This document shows, piece after piece, positions 27,201-35,445 of a stretch of 45,494 nt of DNA (position 1 is its first letter; each line of letters begins with the position of its first letter). Where the stretch lies: contig JBBARC010000023.1 of the NCBI GenBank assembly GCA_040400005.1, positions 1 to 45,494 of the forward strand, written 5' to 3'. Position numbers and translations under genes: made by a program. The stretch is from JBBARC01 sp040400005 (lineage in GTDB: Bacteria > Pseudomonadota > Alphaproteobacteria > Acetobacterales > Acetobacteraceae). The notes beneath the pieces were generated by a model. It saw only the letters and a program-made list of their open reading frames with translations. It ran no database searches and was not told the DNA's origin.

Positions 27201-27675
27201 GATAAAATTGGCTGGGTGCGTGGCGGGGCTTAAGGAACGCCTGACTAAAAAAGGCTCGCCGATGGCGTGGATTACACTGTCTGATCAATCGGGCGCAGTG
27301 GAAGTAACCTGTTTTTCGGAGGTGTTAACCCGCATTCGGCCGTTGCTGGTAACCGGCACGGCGTTACTGGCAACTGTGGATGTGCGATTAGAGGGCGAAG
27401 CGGTGCGGATTACCGCAAGCGATATACAGGGGCTGGAACAGGCAGCGGAAGACGCGGGCGGTGCACTGCGCGTGTGGTTGCGCGGGGCAGATGGGGTGGC
27501 ATCGTTGGCCGGTGTACTGGCGCGCGAACGCGGCGGCCGCGGTCGGGTATCGGTGATTGCCATGATGGGGGACCAGGAAGCCGAAATTATGCTGCCGGGC
27601 GCATTTGTCGCGACCCCACGCTTGCGCCAGGCGTTGAAATTGGTGCCAGGGGTGGAGCGTGTTGATGATTTTTAA
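24268..27675 (+). CDS. dnaE: DNA polymerase III alpha subunit
   Basis: The product is 1135 residues, a DnaE1-type replicative polymerase. The N-terminal PHP domain begins FVHLCCHSAYSLSEGAI and lacks the HxH pair expected of a metal-dependent PHP exonuclease, so proofreading should come from a separate DnaQ epsilon subunit. The palm carries the catalytic PDFDIDF at residues 397-403 (Asp398, 400, 402). An HhH region and a C-terminal OB fold (IKLAGCVAGLKERLTKKGSPMAWITLSD) for single-stranded DNA follow. The linkage with lolCD is normal for alphaproteobacteria. The last 11 bases overlap the start of a TonB-dependent receptor gene. Confidence 0.97.
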   Translation: MSHADFVHLCCHSAYSLSEGAIKAEKLAALAAEDCMPALAITDSFNLFGAIEFSQACAAKGVQPIIGCRVALARTEKPNLAPDRIVLLAANPIGLINLQRISSDGFLLSDPGAPQLPLQHILDNAEGLWLLTGGTSGAVARLLAEGQEDEARAWLDRCVQAFGGRVGVELHRHSTRIQQAVEPGLIGLADRAGLPLVATNECYFAKPSMYEAHDALLCIAEGRVLSEIDRRRATPENWFKPAAMMRELFADLPDACDNTIAIAKNCAVMAETRKPLLPVCPKVRKGSTEEETLDAMAREGLAARMADIGADTDTAARYENRLSFELSVIRNMGFAGYFLIVADFIQWAKGRDIPVGPGRGSGAGSVAAWALTITDLDPLRFNLLFERFLNPERISMPDFDIDFCQIRRDEVIEYVRQEYGADRVAQIITFGKLQARAAVRDVGRVLGLPYGQVNRVAELIPNNPAKPTTLKQAIDGEVRLQEMRDSEESIKRLLEIALQVEGLYRHASTHAAGVVIGDRSLVELVPMYRDPREGTLVTQYNMKYVEQAGLVKFDFLGLTTLTILQRAVQMLAARHIHVDLSKLPLDDEKTYAMLSRGDAGGVFQFESAGMRDVLRQMRPDRFEDLIAAVALYRPGPMANIPSYCLRKHGEAWAPPHPMLLESLGETYGIMVYQEQVMQIAQTMGGYSLGAADLLRRAMGKKIRSEMDSQRQIFTDGAIARGIEPDKAGEVFDLMAKFADYGFNKSHAAAYALVAYQTAWMKANYPEAFLAACMSLAMSNTDKLAALRSEASRLGIAVLAPSVNRSEADFTIEDIEGGALGIRYALAAIKKVGSAAMEGLVAARGKTPFRDAGDFATRVGGRQLNKMQVENLARAGAFDELDPVRARFFTGAEAIVRRAQSEAERATSGQAALFGDAEEALRLPAIAEWSMMDRLAFEAEAIGFHLTAHPLDAYGGLLKRMGVVPTDQVPARAAAGAARIKLAGCVAGLKERLTKKGSPMAWITLSDQSGAVEVTCFSEVLTRIRPLLVTGTALLATVDVRLEGEAVRITASDIQGLEQAAEDAGGALRVWLRGADGVASLAGVLARERGGRGRVSVIAMMGDQEAEIMLPGAFVATPRLRQALKLVPGVERVDDF

Positions 27676-29947
27676 ACGCAGTTTACTGCTCTGCTGCGCG
27701 GCGCTGGTGCCGTGCGCCGCCATTGCCGCTGAAACACCGATGGGGTTGGAACAGATTATTGTTGTCGCCAAAAAGCGGCGGCAAAATGGACAGCAAGTGC
27801 CGCAGGCGATTGACGTGGTGCGTGGCGCATCGCTGCGGCAATACGGCTTGCGCGAATTCGAAGATTTGCAGAAATTGGTTTCTGGCCTGAGGTTGAGTGA
27901 TAATGGCGGGCGCGGCCAAAATGTGACGCTGCGCGGGGTAACCTATAACCCCGATACCACGGCGAACCCCTCGGTTGATATTTACGTCAACGAAGTGCCG
28001 ATTTCGCAAACATCGTCGGCCTTTCAGGATTTGTTTGATATTGAGCAGATCGAGGTTATTCGGGGGCCACAGGGCACATTGCGCGGCCGTACGTCACCCG
28101 CCGGTGCCATTTTAATTGATACTGCGCGGCCAGACCTGACCGCAACCCACGGTGAAGCTGCACAAACTATTTCCGATAATGGTCTGTGGCGCACCGAGGC
28201 TGCGATCACTGTGCCAGTTATTGCGGATAAACTGGCGGTGCGGCTGGCCGGGTTGTTTGATCAGAATAATTTGTACGGTACCCATAACATCACCACCGGC
28301 CAGCGCGACTACAATTTGCAGCACGCGGTGCGGCTAAGCATTGAGGCAAAGCCACTTGATGACCTGGATATTGTAATTATGCACCAGGCATCGAATGACC
28401 GCACGCGCGAGCTTTTTGCGGTTGTTGGCGATGGTGCTCATGGCATCATTACACCCGCCGACAATATCGCTTTGCATCATGGCCCATATACTTTTTATAA
28501 CCGCACGGACCTAACCACAATGCAGATGACACTGCATCTGGGTTCTGCCGATATCACCTATATCGGCGGTTATCAGGCGTTAAAAGACAATTTTCAGGAA
28601 ACCCAGGATAGCACCAATTTACTGCCTGGATTTAACGTGGGCGTGCAAACGCTGGATAACGCGCTGGAACAATTGACCCAGGAAATTCGCCTGCAATCGC
28701 GCGGCGATCAGCGCTTGCAATATATGGGTGGATTTTATTTTGCCCATCAGGATGCCGAAGCGAATTTGTTTGTGCCCTCGGCCGTGGCTTTCGCACCGGC
28801 GCCTGGCACACCGCTGGGCGTGCGCCCGGTAGATAACGTGAATGCCAGTGTGCGGATACCACAAATCGCCACCGACTATGCGATTTTTACCGATGAAACC
28901 TATAAACTAACTGACGAAGATATTTTTGAAGGTGGACTGCGCTGGCAGTTCGAAAAGCAGTATCGCGCCAACGATATCACCGTGGTTATTCCGCCAGTGT
29001 TTGGTGGCGGCGGCTTTAGCCAGGCGCTGGTATCGCCGCACAACCAAAAGGAAGAGTACCGCGCCTGGACCGGTCTTGCCAGTTACACCCATAGGTTTAC
29101 CCCGCACGCGCAGATTTACGCGAGCTACGGGCAATCGTTCAGGCCAGGCGGCGTGGTACTGGGTATTTCGGTGCCGCTGCCAGAGGATTTTTTGCTGTTT
29201 AGGCCGGAATCCTCCTTTGATTTTGAAATTGGCGGAAAAACAACATGGCTAGATGGCCGGTTGCGGGTGAACGCCGATATATTTCACCAAAGCTATAGCG
29301 ATTACATCGGGCGGCTGAATAATCTATACACCACCTACAATTATCAAAGTGTCACCACCAGTGGCGATGCGATTGTCCGTGGTGCTGAGATTTCGGCGAA
29401 CACGGCGCTAACCGATCTGTGGCGGGTGGACGTAAGCGGCACCTATTCCGATGCGCATTACGCCGCCGCACGTTTGCCGTGCAATGATTTCGCCGGCACC
29501 GGGCACCCCAACACCACCGGCACCCCGGCAGTCACTGGCGGTGGCGTTTCGAGTTATTGCATCACCAATGGGTCGCTTGGCGCGCCGCCATTTTCGTTTA
29601 GTTTGAGTTCTGAGTACGCAATGCCCGTGCGCGATGGGGTAGAAGCGTATGTGCGCGGCCTATACGCCTTTACCCCGGCAACACGGGTTGATCTCACTGC
29701 CACAAATCAGGACCCACGCAACATTCTAAACTTGTATATGGGTTTACGTGGCACAGCCACGGCGTGGGAAGCAACGCTGTTTTTGAAGAATGCGCTTGGC
29801 GTTGTGGGCTATAGTAATTTGGTCGGCCAGCAACATCTTACGGGTTACACTCTTTCGGGCGATGCCTTAAACTTCGATACTGGGTATCGGTCTTCGGCGA
29901 TCGAACGGCCGCGTGAATTCGGCGCAATCCTCGGTTACCGGTTTTAG
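27665..29947 (+). CDS. TonB-dependent outer membrane receptor
   Basis: The product is 760 residues. A signal peptide (MIFKRSLLLCCAALVPCAAIAA) precedes a TonB-box-like EQIIVVAKKRR. The plug domain follows, with VTLRGVTYNP, IEVIRGPQGTLRGRTSPAGAILI and DTARPDLT, and then a 22-strand-type barrel that ends in the aromatic residue F (AILGYRF). It would import a substrate such as a siderophore, cofactor or glycan using TonB energy; the substrate cannot be named. The start codon lies inside dnaE, with GTGGAG 7 bases before it. Downstream is a convergent hairpin and an aldehyde dehydrogenase on the other strand. Confidence 0.9.
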   Translation: MIFKRSLLLCCAALVPCAAIAAETPMGLEQIIVVAKKRRQNGQQVPQAIDVVRGASLRQYGLREFEDLQKLVSGLRLSDNGGRGQNVTLRGVTYNPDTTANPSVDIYVNEVPISQTSSAFQDLFDIEQIEVIRGPQGTLRGRTSPAGAILIDTARPDLTATHGEAAQTISDNGLWRTEAAITVPVIADKLAVRLAGLFDQNNLYGTHNITTGQRDYNLQHAVRLSIEAKPLDDLDIVIMHQASNDRTRELFAVVGDGAHGIITPADNIALHHGPYTFYNRTDLTTMQMTLHLGSADITYIGGYQALKDNFQETQDSTNLLPGFNVGVQTLDNALEQLTQEIRLQSRGDQRLQYMGGFYFAHQDAEANLFVPSAVAFAPAPGTPLGVRPVDNVNASVRIPQIATDYAIFTDETYKLTDEDIFEGGLRWQFEKQYRANDITVVIPPVFGGGGFSQALVSPHNQKEEYRAWTGLASYTHRFTPHAQIYASYGQSFRPGGVVLGISVPLPEDFLLFRPESSFDFEIGGKTTWLDGRLRVNADIFHQSYSDYIGRLNNLYTTYNYQSVTTSGDAIVRGAEISANTALTDLWRVDVSGTYSDAHYAAARLPCNDFAGTGHPNTTGTPAVTGGGVSSYCITNGSLGAPPFSFSLSSEYAMPVRDGVEAYVRGLYAFTPATRVDLTATNQDPRNILNLYMGLRGTATAWEATLFLKNALGVVGYSNLVGQQHLTGYTLSGDALNFDTGYRSSAIERPREFGAILGYRF

Positions 29948-29953
29948 CAAATC

Positions 29954-29983
29954 GGCAGGTGGTGCCGCCTGGCACCACCTGCC
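29954..29983. terminator. Convergent-gene hairpin
   Basis: A perfect 13-base stem, GGCAGGTGGTGCC at 29954-29966 and its complement at 29971-29983, with loop GCCT, lies between the TonB receptor and aldehyde dehydrogenase stops. There is no long T-run, but its position suggests bidirectional termination. Confidence 0.7.
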
Positions 29984-29990
29984 ATCACGA

Positions 29991-31418
29991 TTAGGCGGCA
30001 GGCATTCCCAGTATCGCCTTGGTTTCTAGAAAATCGGTAAACGCATGATCGCCCCATTCGCGGCCATTGCCCGATTGTTTATAACCACCAAACGGCGCCA
30101 TAGGATCAAGGGCTGCCCCATTAATAGTCACCTGGCCTGTGCGTAACGCACGTGCTACGGTCACCAGTTTCGTGGGATCGCTGCCCTGCACGTAGCCGGC
30201 CAGCCCGTAGGGTGTGTCGTTGCCGATGGCAACGGCCTCGTCTTCGCTATCATAAGGCAGAATGGCCAGCACCGGGCCGAACACTTCTTCCCGCGCGATG
30301 GTCATTTGGTTGTTCACATCGGTAAAAATGGTGGGTTTAACGTAGTAGCCAGTTTCTAACCCCTCGGGGCGGCCCAAACCGCCAGTTAGCAACGTCGCCC
30401 CTTCTTTGATGCCGGCCTCGATCAGGCCTTGAATTTTGTGCCATTGCACCGCCGATACCACCGGGCCGATACGCGAATTACCAGCGGGATCGCCCACGGT
30501 GATGGTTTCTGCCGCGGCTTTTGCAAGATCGTTCACTTCGGCCAGGCGTGCGCGTGGCACCAGCATGCGGGTTGGCGCGTTGCAGGATTGGCCCGAATTC
30601 ATCATCATGCCTTGCACACCGGCCGGGATCGCTTTGGCAAAATCGGCATCGTTCAACACAATGTTAGGTGATTTTCCGCCGAGTTCCTGATGCACACGTT
30701 TAACCGTGGCGGCCGCATTGCGGGCAACTTCTATGCCGGCGCGGGTGGACCCAGTGAACGATACCATATCCACTTCAGGGTGCCCACTAATGGCGGCACC
30801 CACGCCCGGGCCATCGCCGTGCACCATGTTAAACACGCCCGCCGGCACACCGGCTTCGTGCAAAATTTCGGCAAGCAACGTGCCAGAAAATGGCGCCACT
30901 TCCGAGGGTTTCAAAATCATCGTGCAGCCAACGGCAAGGGCAGGGGCCACTTTGCAGGCCATCTGGTTTACCGGCCAATTCCACGGCGTGATAAACCCGC
31001 ACACGCCGATCGGTTCGCGCACAATCAGCGTGGTGCCGCGCAGATGTTCAAATTCATAGTTTTGCAGCACGCCGGCCGCCACCTGAAAATGCACCAGCCC
31101 CATTACTGCTTGGGCTGATTGCGCAAGCCACACCGGTGCGCCCATTTCTTCGGTGATGGCGGCCGCCATTTCCGGCATACGGCGCTGATACACGGCAATA
31201 ATCGAGCCTAACAATTCCAGCCGCTCGGCCCGCGTGGTGCGCGAAAAACTGGCAAATGCCCGGCGCGCGGCGGTAGCTGCGCGATCCACGTCGGCAGCCG
31301 ACCCAAGGCTTATGTGCCCGCAAACGGTTTCGGTGGCCGGGTTGATCACCTCCAGCGTTTTCGGGGTGGCGGGATCAACCCAGGCCCCATCGATATAAAA
31401 TTGCAATTGGTCGCGCAT
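29991..31418 (-). CDS. NAD(P)-dependent aldehyde dehydrogenase
   Basis: The product is 475 residues. Catalytic residues are visible: Asn147 (FITPWNWP), Glu245 (HQELGGKSPNI) and the nucleophile Cys279 in NSGQSCNAP. A C-terminal FGGYKQSGNGREWGDHAFTDFLETKAI matches the family. The enzyme oxidises an aldehyde to an acid in the cytoplasm; the specific substrate is unknown. The ATG at 31418 follows AAGGA, and a frame extension to 31439 adds 7 unlikely residues. The gene lies 28 bases downstream of the liv binding protein gene on the same strand, so it is probably cotranscribed with the transporter, suggesting the imported compound or a breakdown product passes through an aldehyde. Confidence 0.92.
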   Translation of the reverse strand: MRDQLQFYIDGAWVDPATPKTLEVINPATETVCGHISLGSAADVDRAATAARRAFASFSRTTRAERLELLGSIIAVYQRRMPEMAAAITEEMGAPVWLAQSAQAVMGLVHFQVAAGVLQNYEFEHLRGTTLIVREPIGVCGFITPWNWPVNQMACKVAPALAVGCTMILKPSEVAPFSGTLLAEILHEAGVPAGVFNMVHGDGPGVGAAISGHPEVDMVSFTGSTRAGIEVARNAAATVKRVHQELGGKSPNIVLNDADFAKAIPAGVQGMMMNSGQSCNAPTRMLVPRARLAEVNDLAKAAAETITVGDPAGNSRIGPVVSAVQWHKIQGLIEAGIKEGATLLTGGLGRPEGLETGYYVKPTIFTDVNNQMTIAREEVFGPVLAILPYDSEDEAVAIGNDTPYGLAGYVQGSDPTKLVTVARALRTGQVTINGAALDPMAPFGGYKQSGNGREWGDHAFTDFLETKAILGMPAA

Positions 31419-31445
31419 GTTGACGTTTTCCTTGATCATTAAAAA

Positions 31446-32537
31446 CTAAATCTGGCCGTAGGCGCCGTGTTTCCATTCGTAGATCACGTAGCTAGAAACA
31501 GTGGGGTCGCCCTTTTTGTCGAAACTGATTGGCCCGATCACTGTCGCCAGTGGTGCCCCCTTGTGCATCTCGGCGGCAACTTTGCTGGGGTCGACGCTGA
31601 CGGCTGATTTGGCGGCAGCGGCCCAGGCTTGCAACGCCGCATAAGTATAAAGCACATAGCCTTCGGGGTCGATGTTTTTGGCTTTGAAGCGGGCCACCAC
31701 AACCGCGGCATCCGGTCTGCGGCGCGGATCGGCCGAAAATGTCATCAGCGTGCCTTCACCCGCTTTGCCGGCAATCTGCCAATAATCGTTGGTCACAATC
31801 GCATCGCCTCCAATAATCGTGGGCGTCATGCCTTGTTCGTGGGTTTGGCGTGCCAGTAAGCCGATTTCGGGGTAGTACCCGCCCACGTAAATCACGCTGA
31901 TGCCGGCATCTTTTAAACGGCTGACCAGCGCCAGATAATCATGCTCGCCAGGCGTATAGGTGCTGTTCAGGGTTTCAGTAACGCCCGCCGCATTCAAAGC
32001 TCTTTTGGTTTCGTCGGCCAGGCCTTTGCCGTAAGCGGAATTGTCGTTCAAGATCGCGATCTTGGCACCATGAAAATGGCTGGCCATATACTGGCCGGCA
32101 ACCATCCCTTGCTGATCATCCCGCCCGCAGGTGCGAAACAAATTCCACGCCCCTTTGTCGGTATAATCAGGGTTGGTCGATCCCGGTGAAATTTCCAGAA
32201 TGCTTTCTTCGGTATAGACGTGGCTGGCCGGGATGGAACTACCCGAACAAAAATGCCCTACCACCAGTTGTACTCCGCGGCTGGCCATTTGGTTGGCAAC
32301 CGATACCGCCTGGCGTGGATCGCAGGCATCATCACCAATTTCTAGGGATAATTGCTGGCCCAACACGCCGCCGGCCGCGTTAATGTCGGCCACCGCCTGT
32401 TCGGCGCCTTCGCGAAACTGCTGGCCAAAGGCCGCATTTTGGCCGGTCATGGGGCCGACCACGGCGATTTTTATTTGGGCTTGGGCGGCGTTGCACACCA
32501 GCATCGCGGCGGCAAGCAGGGTTAGTCTGGCGGACAT
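31446..32537 (-). CDS. livK: Branched-chain amino acid type ABC transporter, periplasmic binding protein
   Basis: The product is 363 residues. A signal peptide (SARLTLLAAAMLVCNAAQA) precedes a type I periplasmic binding fold: IKIAVVGPMTGQNAAFGQQFREGAEQAVADINAAGGVLGQ, then VVGHFCSGSSIPAS and SPGSTNPDYTDKG. This family binds Leu/Ile/Val and also amides, aromatic acids and other compounds, so the ligand is inferred only as a small organic molecule. AAGGA precedes the ATG. It is part of a minus-strand cluster livH-M-G-F-K-aldehyde dehydrogenase; a hairpin between livF and livK could give the binding protein separate expression, as commonly seen. Confidence 0.9.
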   Translation of the reverse strand: MSARLTLLAAAMLVCNAAQAQIKIAVVGPMTGQNAAFGQQFREGAEQAVADINAAGGVLGQQLSLEIGDDACDPRQAVSVANQMASRGVQLVVGHFCSGSSIPASHVYTEESILEISPGSTNPDYTDKGAWNLFRTCGRDDQQGMVAGQYMASHFHGAKIAILNDNSAYGKGLADETKRALNAAGVTETLNSTYTPGEHDYLALVSRLKDAGISVIYVGGYYPEIGLLARQTHEQGMTPTIIGGDAIVTNDYWQIAGKAGEGTLMTFSADPRRRPDAAVVVARFKAKNIDPEGYVLYTYAALQAWAAAAKSAVSVDPSKVAAEMHKGAPLATVIGPISFDKKGDPTVSSYVIYEWKHGAYGQI

Positions 32538-32577
32538 GGCGGGGATCCTTGGGGCGGGAGGACGGTGAGATAAGGGC

Positions 32578-32599
32578 CTTCTTTTCTGAAGAAAAGAAG
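32578..32599. terminator. A/T-rich hairpin, copy 3 of 4
   Basis: The stem CTTCTTTTCT (32578-32587) pairs with 32590-32599 around GA, followed by CAAAAGACTTTTTT. It lies between livF and livK and could attenuate readthrough from livF. It is the shortest of the four copies (10-base stem). Confidence 0.55.
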
Positions 32600-32640
32600 C
32601 AAAAGACTTTTTTAAGTTGGGGCCTGAGAACGCGAGGCCC

Positions 32641-33369
32641 CTAGCCGGTGGCGCCCTCTAGGTAGGCGGCGCGAATTTCGGGCCTTGTTAGCAGCTCGGC
32701 CCCCGTGCCCATCAGGGTAATGGCGCCGTTTACCAGCACATAGCCGCGATGGGCGGTGCGCAGCGCCAGGTTCGCGTTCTGTTCAACCAGTAGTACGGTC
32801 AGGCCCTGCGCGCGGTTGAGCTGGGCGATGGCGGCAAAAATCTGCTGTGTAATCAGCGGCGCCAAGCCCAGGCTGGGTTCATCCAGCAGCAGCAATTTGG
32901 GGCGGGCCATCAACGCGCGGCCAATCGCCAGCATTTGCTGCTCGCCGCCCGACAACGTGCCGGCGCGCTGGGCGGCGCGATCGGCAAGTTTGGGAAATAG
33001 GGTCAGCACGTCATCGCGTGCACTGGAAATTTGACTAGGCTGCAAAAGATGCGCCCCCATCAACAGGTTTTCGTGCACGCTCATGCGCGGAAAAACCCGG
33101 CGGCCTTCGGGTGATTGCGCAAGCCCCAGGCGCATAATGCGGTGGGTGGGCAGGCTAGTAATGTCGGCACCATCAAACATTATGCGGCCGGCACGCGCCC
33201 GCGGTGCGCCGCAAATGGTCATCATCAGCGTGGTTTTGCCCGCACCATTGGCACCGATCAGCGTGACAATTTCGCCTGCATTTACGTAGATGTCGATGCC
33301 GTGCAACACGTTGTTGGCGCTGTAACCAGCACTCACGCCAGTGAGGGTCAGCATGGCCTGCGCGCTCAT
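32641..33369 (-). CDS. livF: Branched-chain amino acid type ABC transporter ATP-binding protein LivF
   Basis: The product is 242 residues with Walker A GANGAGKTT, signature LSGGEQQMLAIGRALM, Walker B LLLLDEPSLGLAP and the LivF-typical LVEQNANLALR. It forms the ATPase pair with LivG. The ATG at 33369 overlaps the livG stop (ATGA), which fixes the start over an upstream frame to 33528. Confidence 0.94.
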   Translation of the reverse strand: MSAQAMLTLTGVSAGYSANNVLHGIDIYVNAGEIVTLIGANGAGKTTLMMTICGAPRARAGRIMFDGADITSLPTHRIMRLGLAQSPEGRRVFPRMSVHENLLMGAHLLQPSQISSARDDVLTLFPKLADRAAQRAGTLSGGEQQMLAIGRALMARPKLLLLDEPSLGLAPLITQQIFAAIAQLNRAQGLTVLLVEQNANLALRTAHRGYVLVNGAITLMGTGAELLTRPEIRAAYLEGATG

Positions 33370-34163
33370 GCCGCCTCTTCGCCCAAATAGGCGGCAATAA
33401 CCTGTGGGTTGGCGCGAATATCGGCAGGCCTGCCCTGGGCAATTTTGCGCCCGTGATCGAGCACCACGATGTGGTCTGAGATGCGCATCACCACCGACAT
33501 ATCGTGTTCGATCAGTAAAATAGCGCAATGTTGGCGTTTAATATCCAGCAGTAGGGCCGCGAGTGCTGCACTTTCGCGTGGGTTAAGCCCGGCCGCTGGT
33601 TCATCCAGGCACAGCAAGGTGGGGCGGGTGCACATGGCGCGGGCGATTTCTAGCAGGCGTTGCGCCCCGTAGGGCAGGCTGCCGGCCGGTTGATCAGCGC
33701 TGCCGATAAGATCGATCCGCTGTAGCCAGTGGCGGGCATGTTCAATGGCCTGGCACTCGGCGGCGCGGTGGCGGCGTGTATTCAACAACGCCGCCAAGCC
33801 AAGCATGCCATTTTTGGTGATCGCCCCATGCTGCGCCACCAGCAGGTTTTCCAGCACAGTCATGCCAGCAAACAAGCGAATGTTCTGAAACGTGCGGGCG
33901 ATTTTGGCGCGGCCCGCAATGTGGTGCACCGGCATGGTGTGCAGGGTATGCGGGCCGCCATTGGGCGATTGCAAAATGATTTCGCCGCCACTGGGTTTGT
34001 AAAACCCGGTAAGGCAGTTAAACGCCGTGGTTTTGCCCGCGCCATTGGGGCCAATAATCGCTGTAATATCGCCTGCTGCGGCACTAAACGAAACATCATC
34101 AATCGCCAGTAACCCGCCAAACCGCATCGCCAGGTTTTGCACGCGCAAGATCGGATCAGCCAT
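33366..34163 (-). CDS. livG: Branched-chain amino acid type ABC transporter ATP-binding protein LivG
   Basis: The product is 265 residues. Walker A is GPNGAGKTT and the signature-like LPYGAQRLLEIARAM is degenerate as usual in LivG. Walker B is LLCLDEPAAGLNP with downstream LIEHDMSVVM. It overlaps livF by 4 bases and livM by 8 bases, showing tight translational coupling. It energises the LivHM permease. Confidence 0.94.
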   Translation of the reverse strand: MADPILRVQNLAMRFGGLLAIDDVSFSAAAGDITAIIGPNGAGKTTAFNCLTGFYKPSGGEIILQSPNGGPHTLHTMPVHHIAGRAKIARTFQNIRLFAGMTVLENLLVAQHGAITKNGMLGLAALLNTRRHRAAECQAIEHARHWLQRIDLIGSADQPAGSLPYGAQRLLEIARAMCTRPTLLCLDEPAAGLNPRESAALAALLLDIKRQHCAILLIEHDMSVVMRISDHIVVLDHGRKIAQGRPADIRANPQVIAAYLGEEAA

Positions 34164-35445
34164 TTTGGCGGGCCTCGGCGCCGACCAGGCGAATTCCCGC
34201 TTTGCGCCCAGCAATCAGGCCGCGCGGGCGCAGCACCATCATGCCGACCATGGCCATACCAAAAATGAGCATACGATATTGGCCAATGTCGCCGGCGATG
34301 GCCGCGGCCCAGGTGAACGACGGGCTTTGTGAAAGATCCAGCAGGGATTCGCGCAAAAATTCACCGCCGCCGATCATAATAATGGCCGCCAACGCAGTGC
34401 CAATCTGGCTACCTAACCCGCCCAGCACCACAATCGCCAGCACGGTGGCTGATTCCATAAACACAAAACTTTCCGGACTGACAAACGCCGCGCGCGCGGC
34501 AAAAAAGCAGCCGGCAAACCCTGCAAACATCGCGCCGATGGCGAAGGCTGCAAGTTTTACCGCGGTTACATCAATGCCTAGGGCGCGGCAGGCGATTTCG
34601 TCTTCGCGCAGGGCTTCAAAGGCGCGGCCGATGGGCATGGCGCGCAGGCGCTGGGTGAATGCATTGGTTGCCAGGGCCAACGCAAAAATTAGGTAATACA
34701 GAAAAATGACGCGCCAGATCGGCGTTGCGTGCAGTCCTAACATATGCGCCAGGCTGCCATCGGCATTGCCAGATACGCTATAGCCGAACAGGGTGGGGCG
34801 GGGGATATCGGCAATGCCGCGCGGCCCGTTGGTAAGGCTTGTAAAATTATTCAGCACAATACGAATAATTTCGCCAAAGCCCAGGGTGACCACAGCCAAA
34901 TAATCGCCGCGCAGACGCAGCACCGGAAAGCCCAGCAGCACACCAAACCCTGCCGCCATCAGGCCAGAAATCGGCAGGCAGGTCCAAAAACCTAAGCCAA
35001 AATTGGTCGATAGAATGGCATAGCTGTAGGCGCCAACCGCATAAAACGCGACGTAGCCGAGATCGAGCAATCCCGCCAACCCCACCACAATATTAAGACC
35101 GAACGCCAGCATAATGTAGATCAGCACAATTGTGCCGGTATCTATCGCGTAGCGGCTGCCAACAAAGGGTAGGGCGATGCCAGTGATGAGTAACAGCGCC
35201 GGCAAAAACCGGCTGATAAGCGCGCCCCACCGGCGTGGGGAGGCGGGCCGCGCAAGCTGCGTGCGGCGTGGCGCGATCGCAAACCCTGCCAAGGCTGCCA
35301 TTACCACCATGATAAATAGCGGAATGGGCCGGGCTCCGAGCACTAATCCTGCTTCGGTTTGGGTGGTGTGAACGCCGATGAGGGCCGCGCATAAAATGAA
35401 GGCAAGGCTTGCAAAAATGGCGGCCCGGCGCAGGCGGCCGATCAT
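34156..35445 (-). CDS. livM: Branched-chain amino acid type ABC transporter permease LivM
   Basis: The product is 429 residues, longer than the core family because of about 90 residues of N-terminal hydrophobic helices, a feature also seen in other LivM proteins. Core segments are FGLNIVVGLAGLLDLGYVAFYAVGAY, LRLRGDYLAVVTLGFGEIIRIVLNN and the EAA-like AFEALREDEIACRALGIDVTAVKLAAF. It forms the membrane channel with LivH. It overlaps livH by 4 bases (ATGA). Confidence 0.92.
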   Translation of the reverse strand: MIGRLRRAAIFASLAFILCAALIGVHTTQTEAGLVLGARPIPLFIMVVMAALAGFAIAPRRTQLARPASPRRWGALISRFLPALLLITGIALPFVGSRYAIDTGTIVLIYIMLAFGLNIVVGLAGLLDLGYVAFYAVGAYSYAILSTNFGLGFWTCLPISGLMAAGFGVLLGFPVLRLRGDYLAVVTLGFGEIIRIVLNNFTSLTNGPRGIADIPRPTLFGYSVSGNADGSLAHMLGLHATPIWRVIFLYYLIFALALATNAFTQRLRAMPIGRAFEALREDEIACRALGIDVTAVKLAAFAIGAMFAGFAGCFFAARAAFVSPESFVFMESATVLAIVVLGGLGSQIGTALAAIIMIGGGEFLRESLLDLSQSPSFTWAAAIAGDIGQYRMLIFGMAMVGMMVLRPRGLIAGRKAGIRLVGAEARQNG

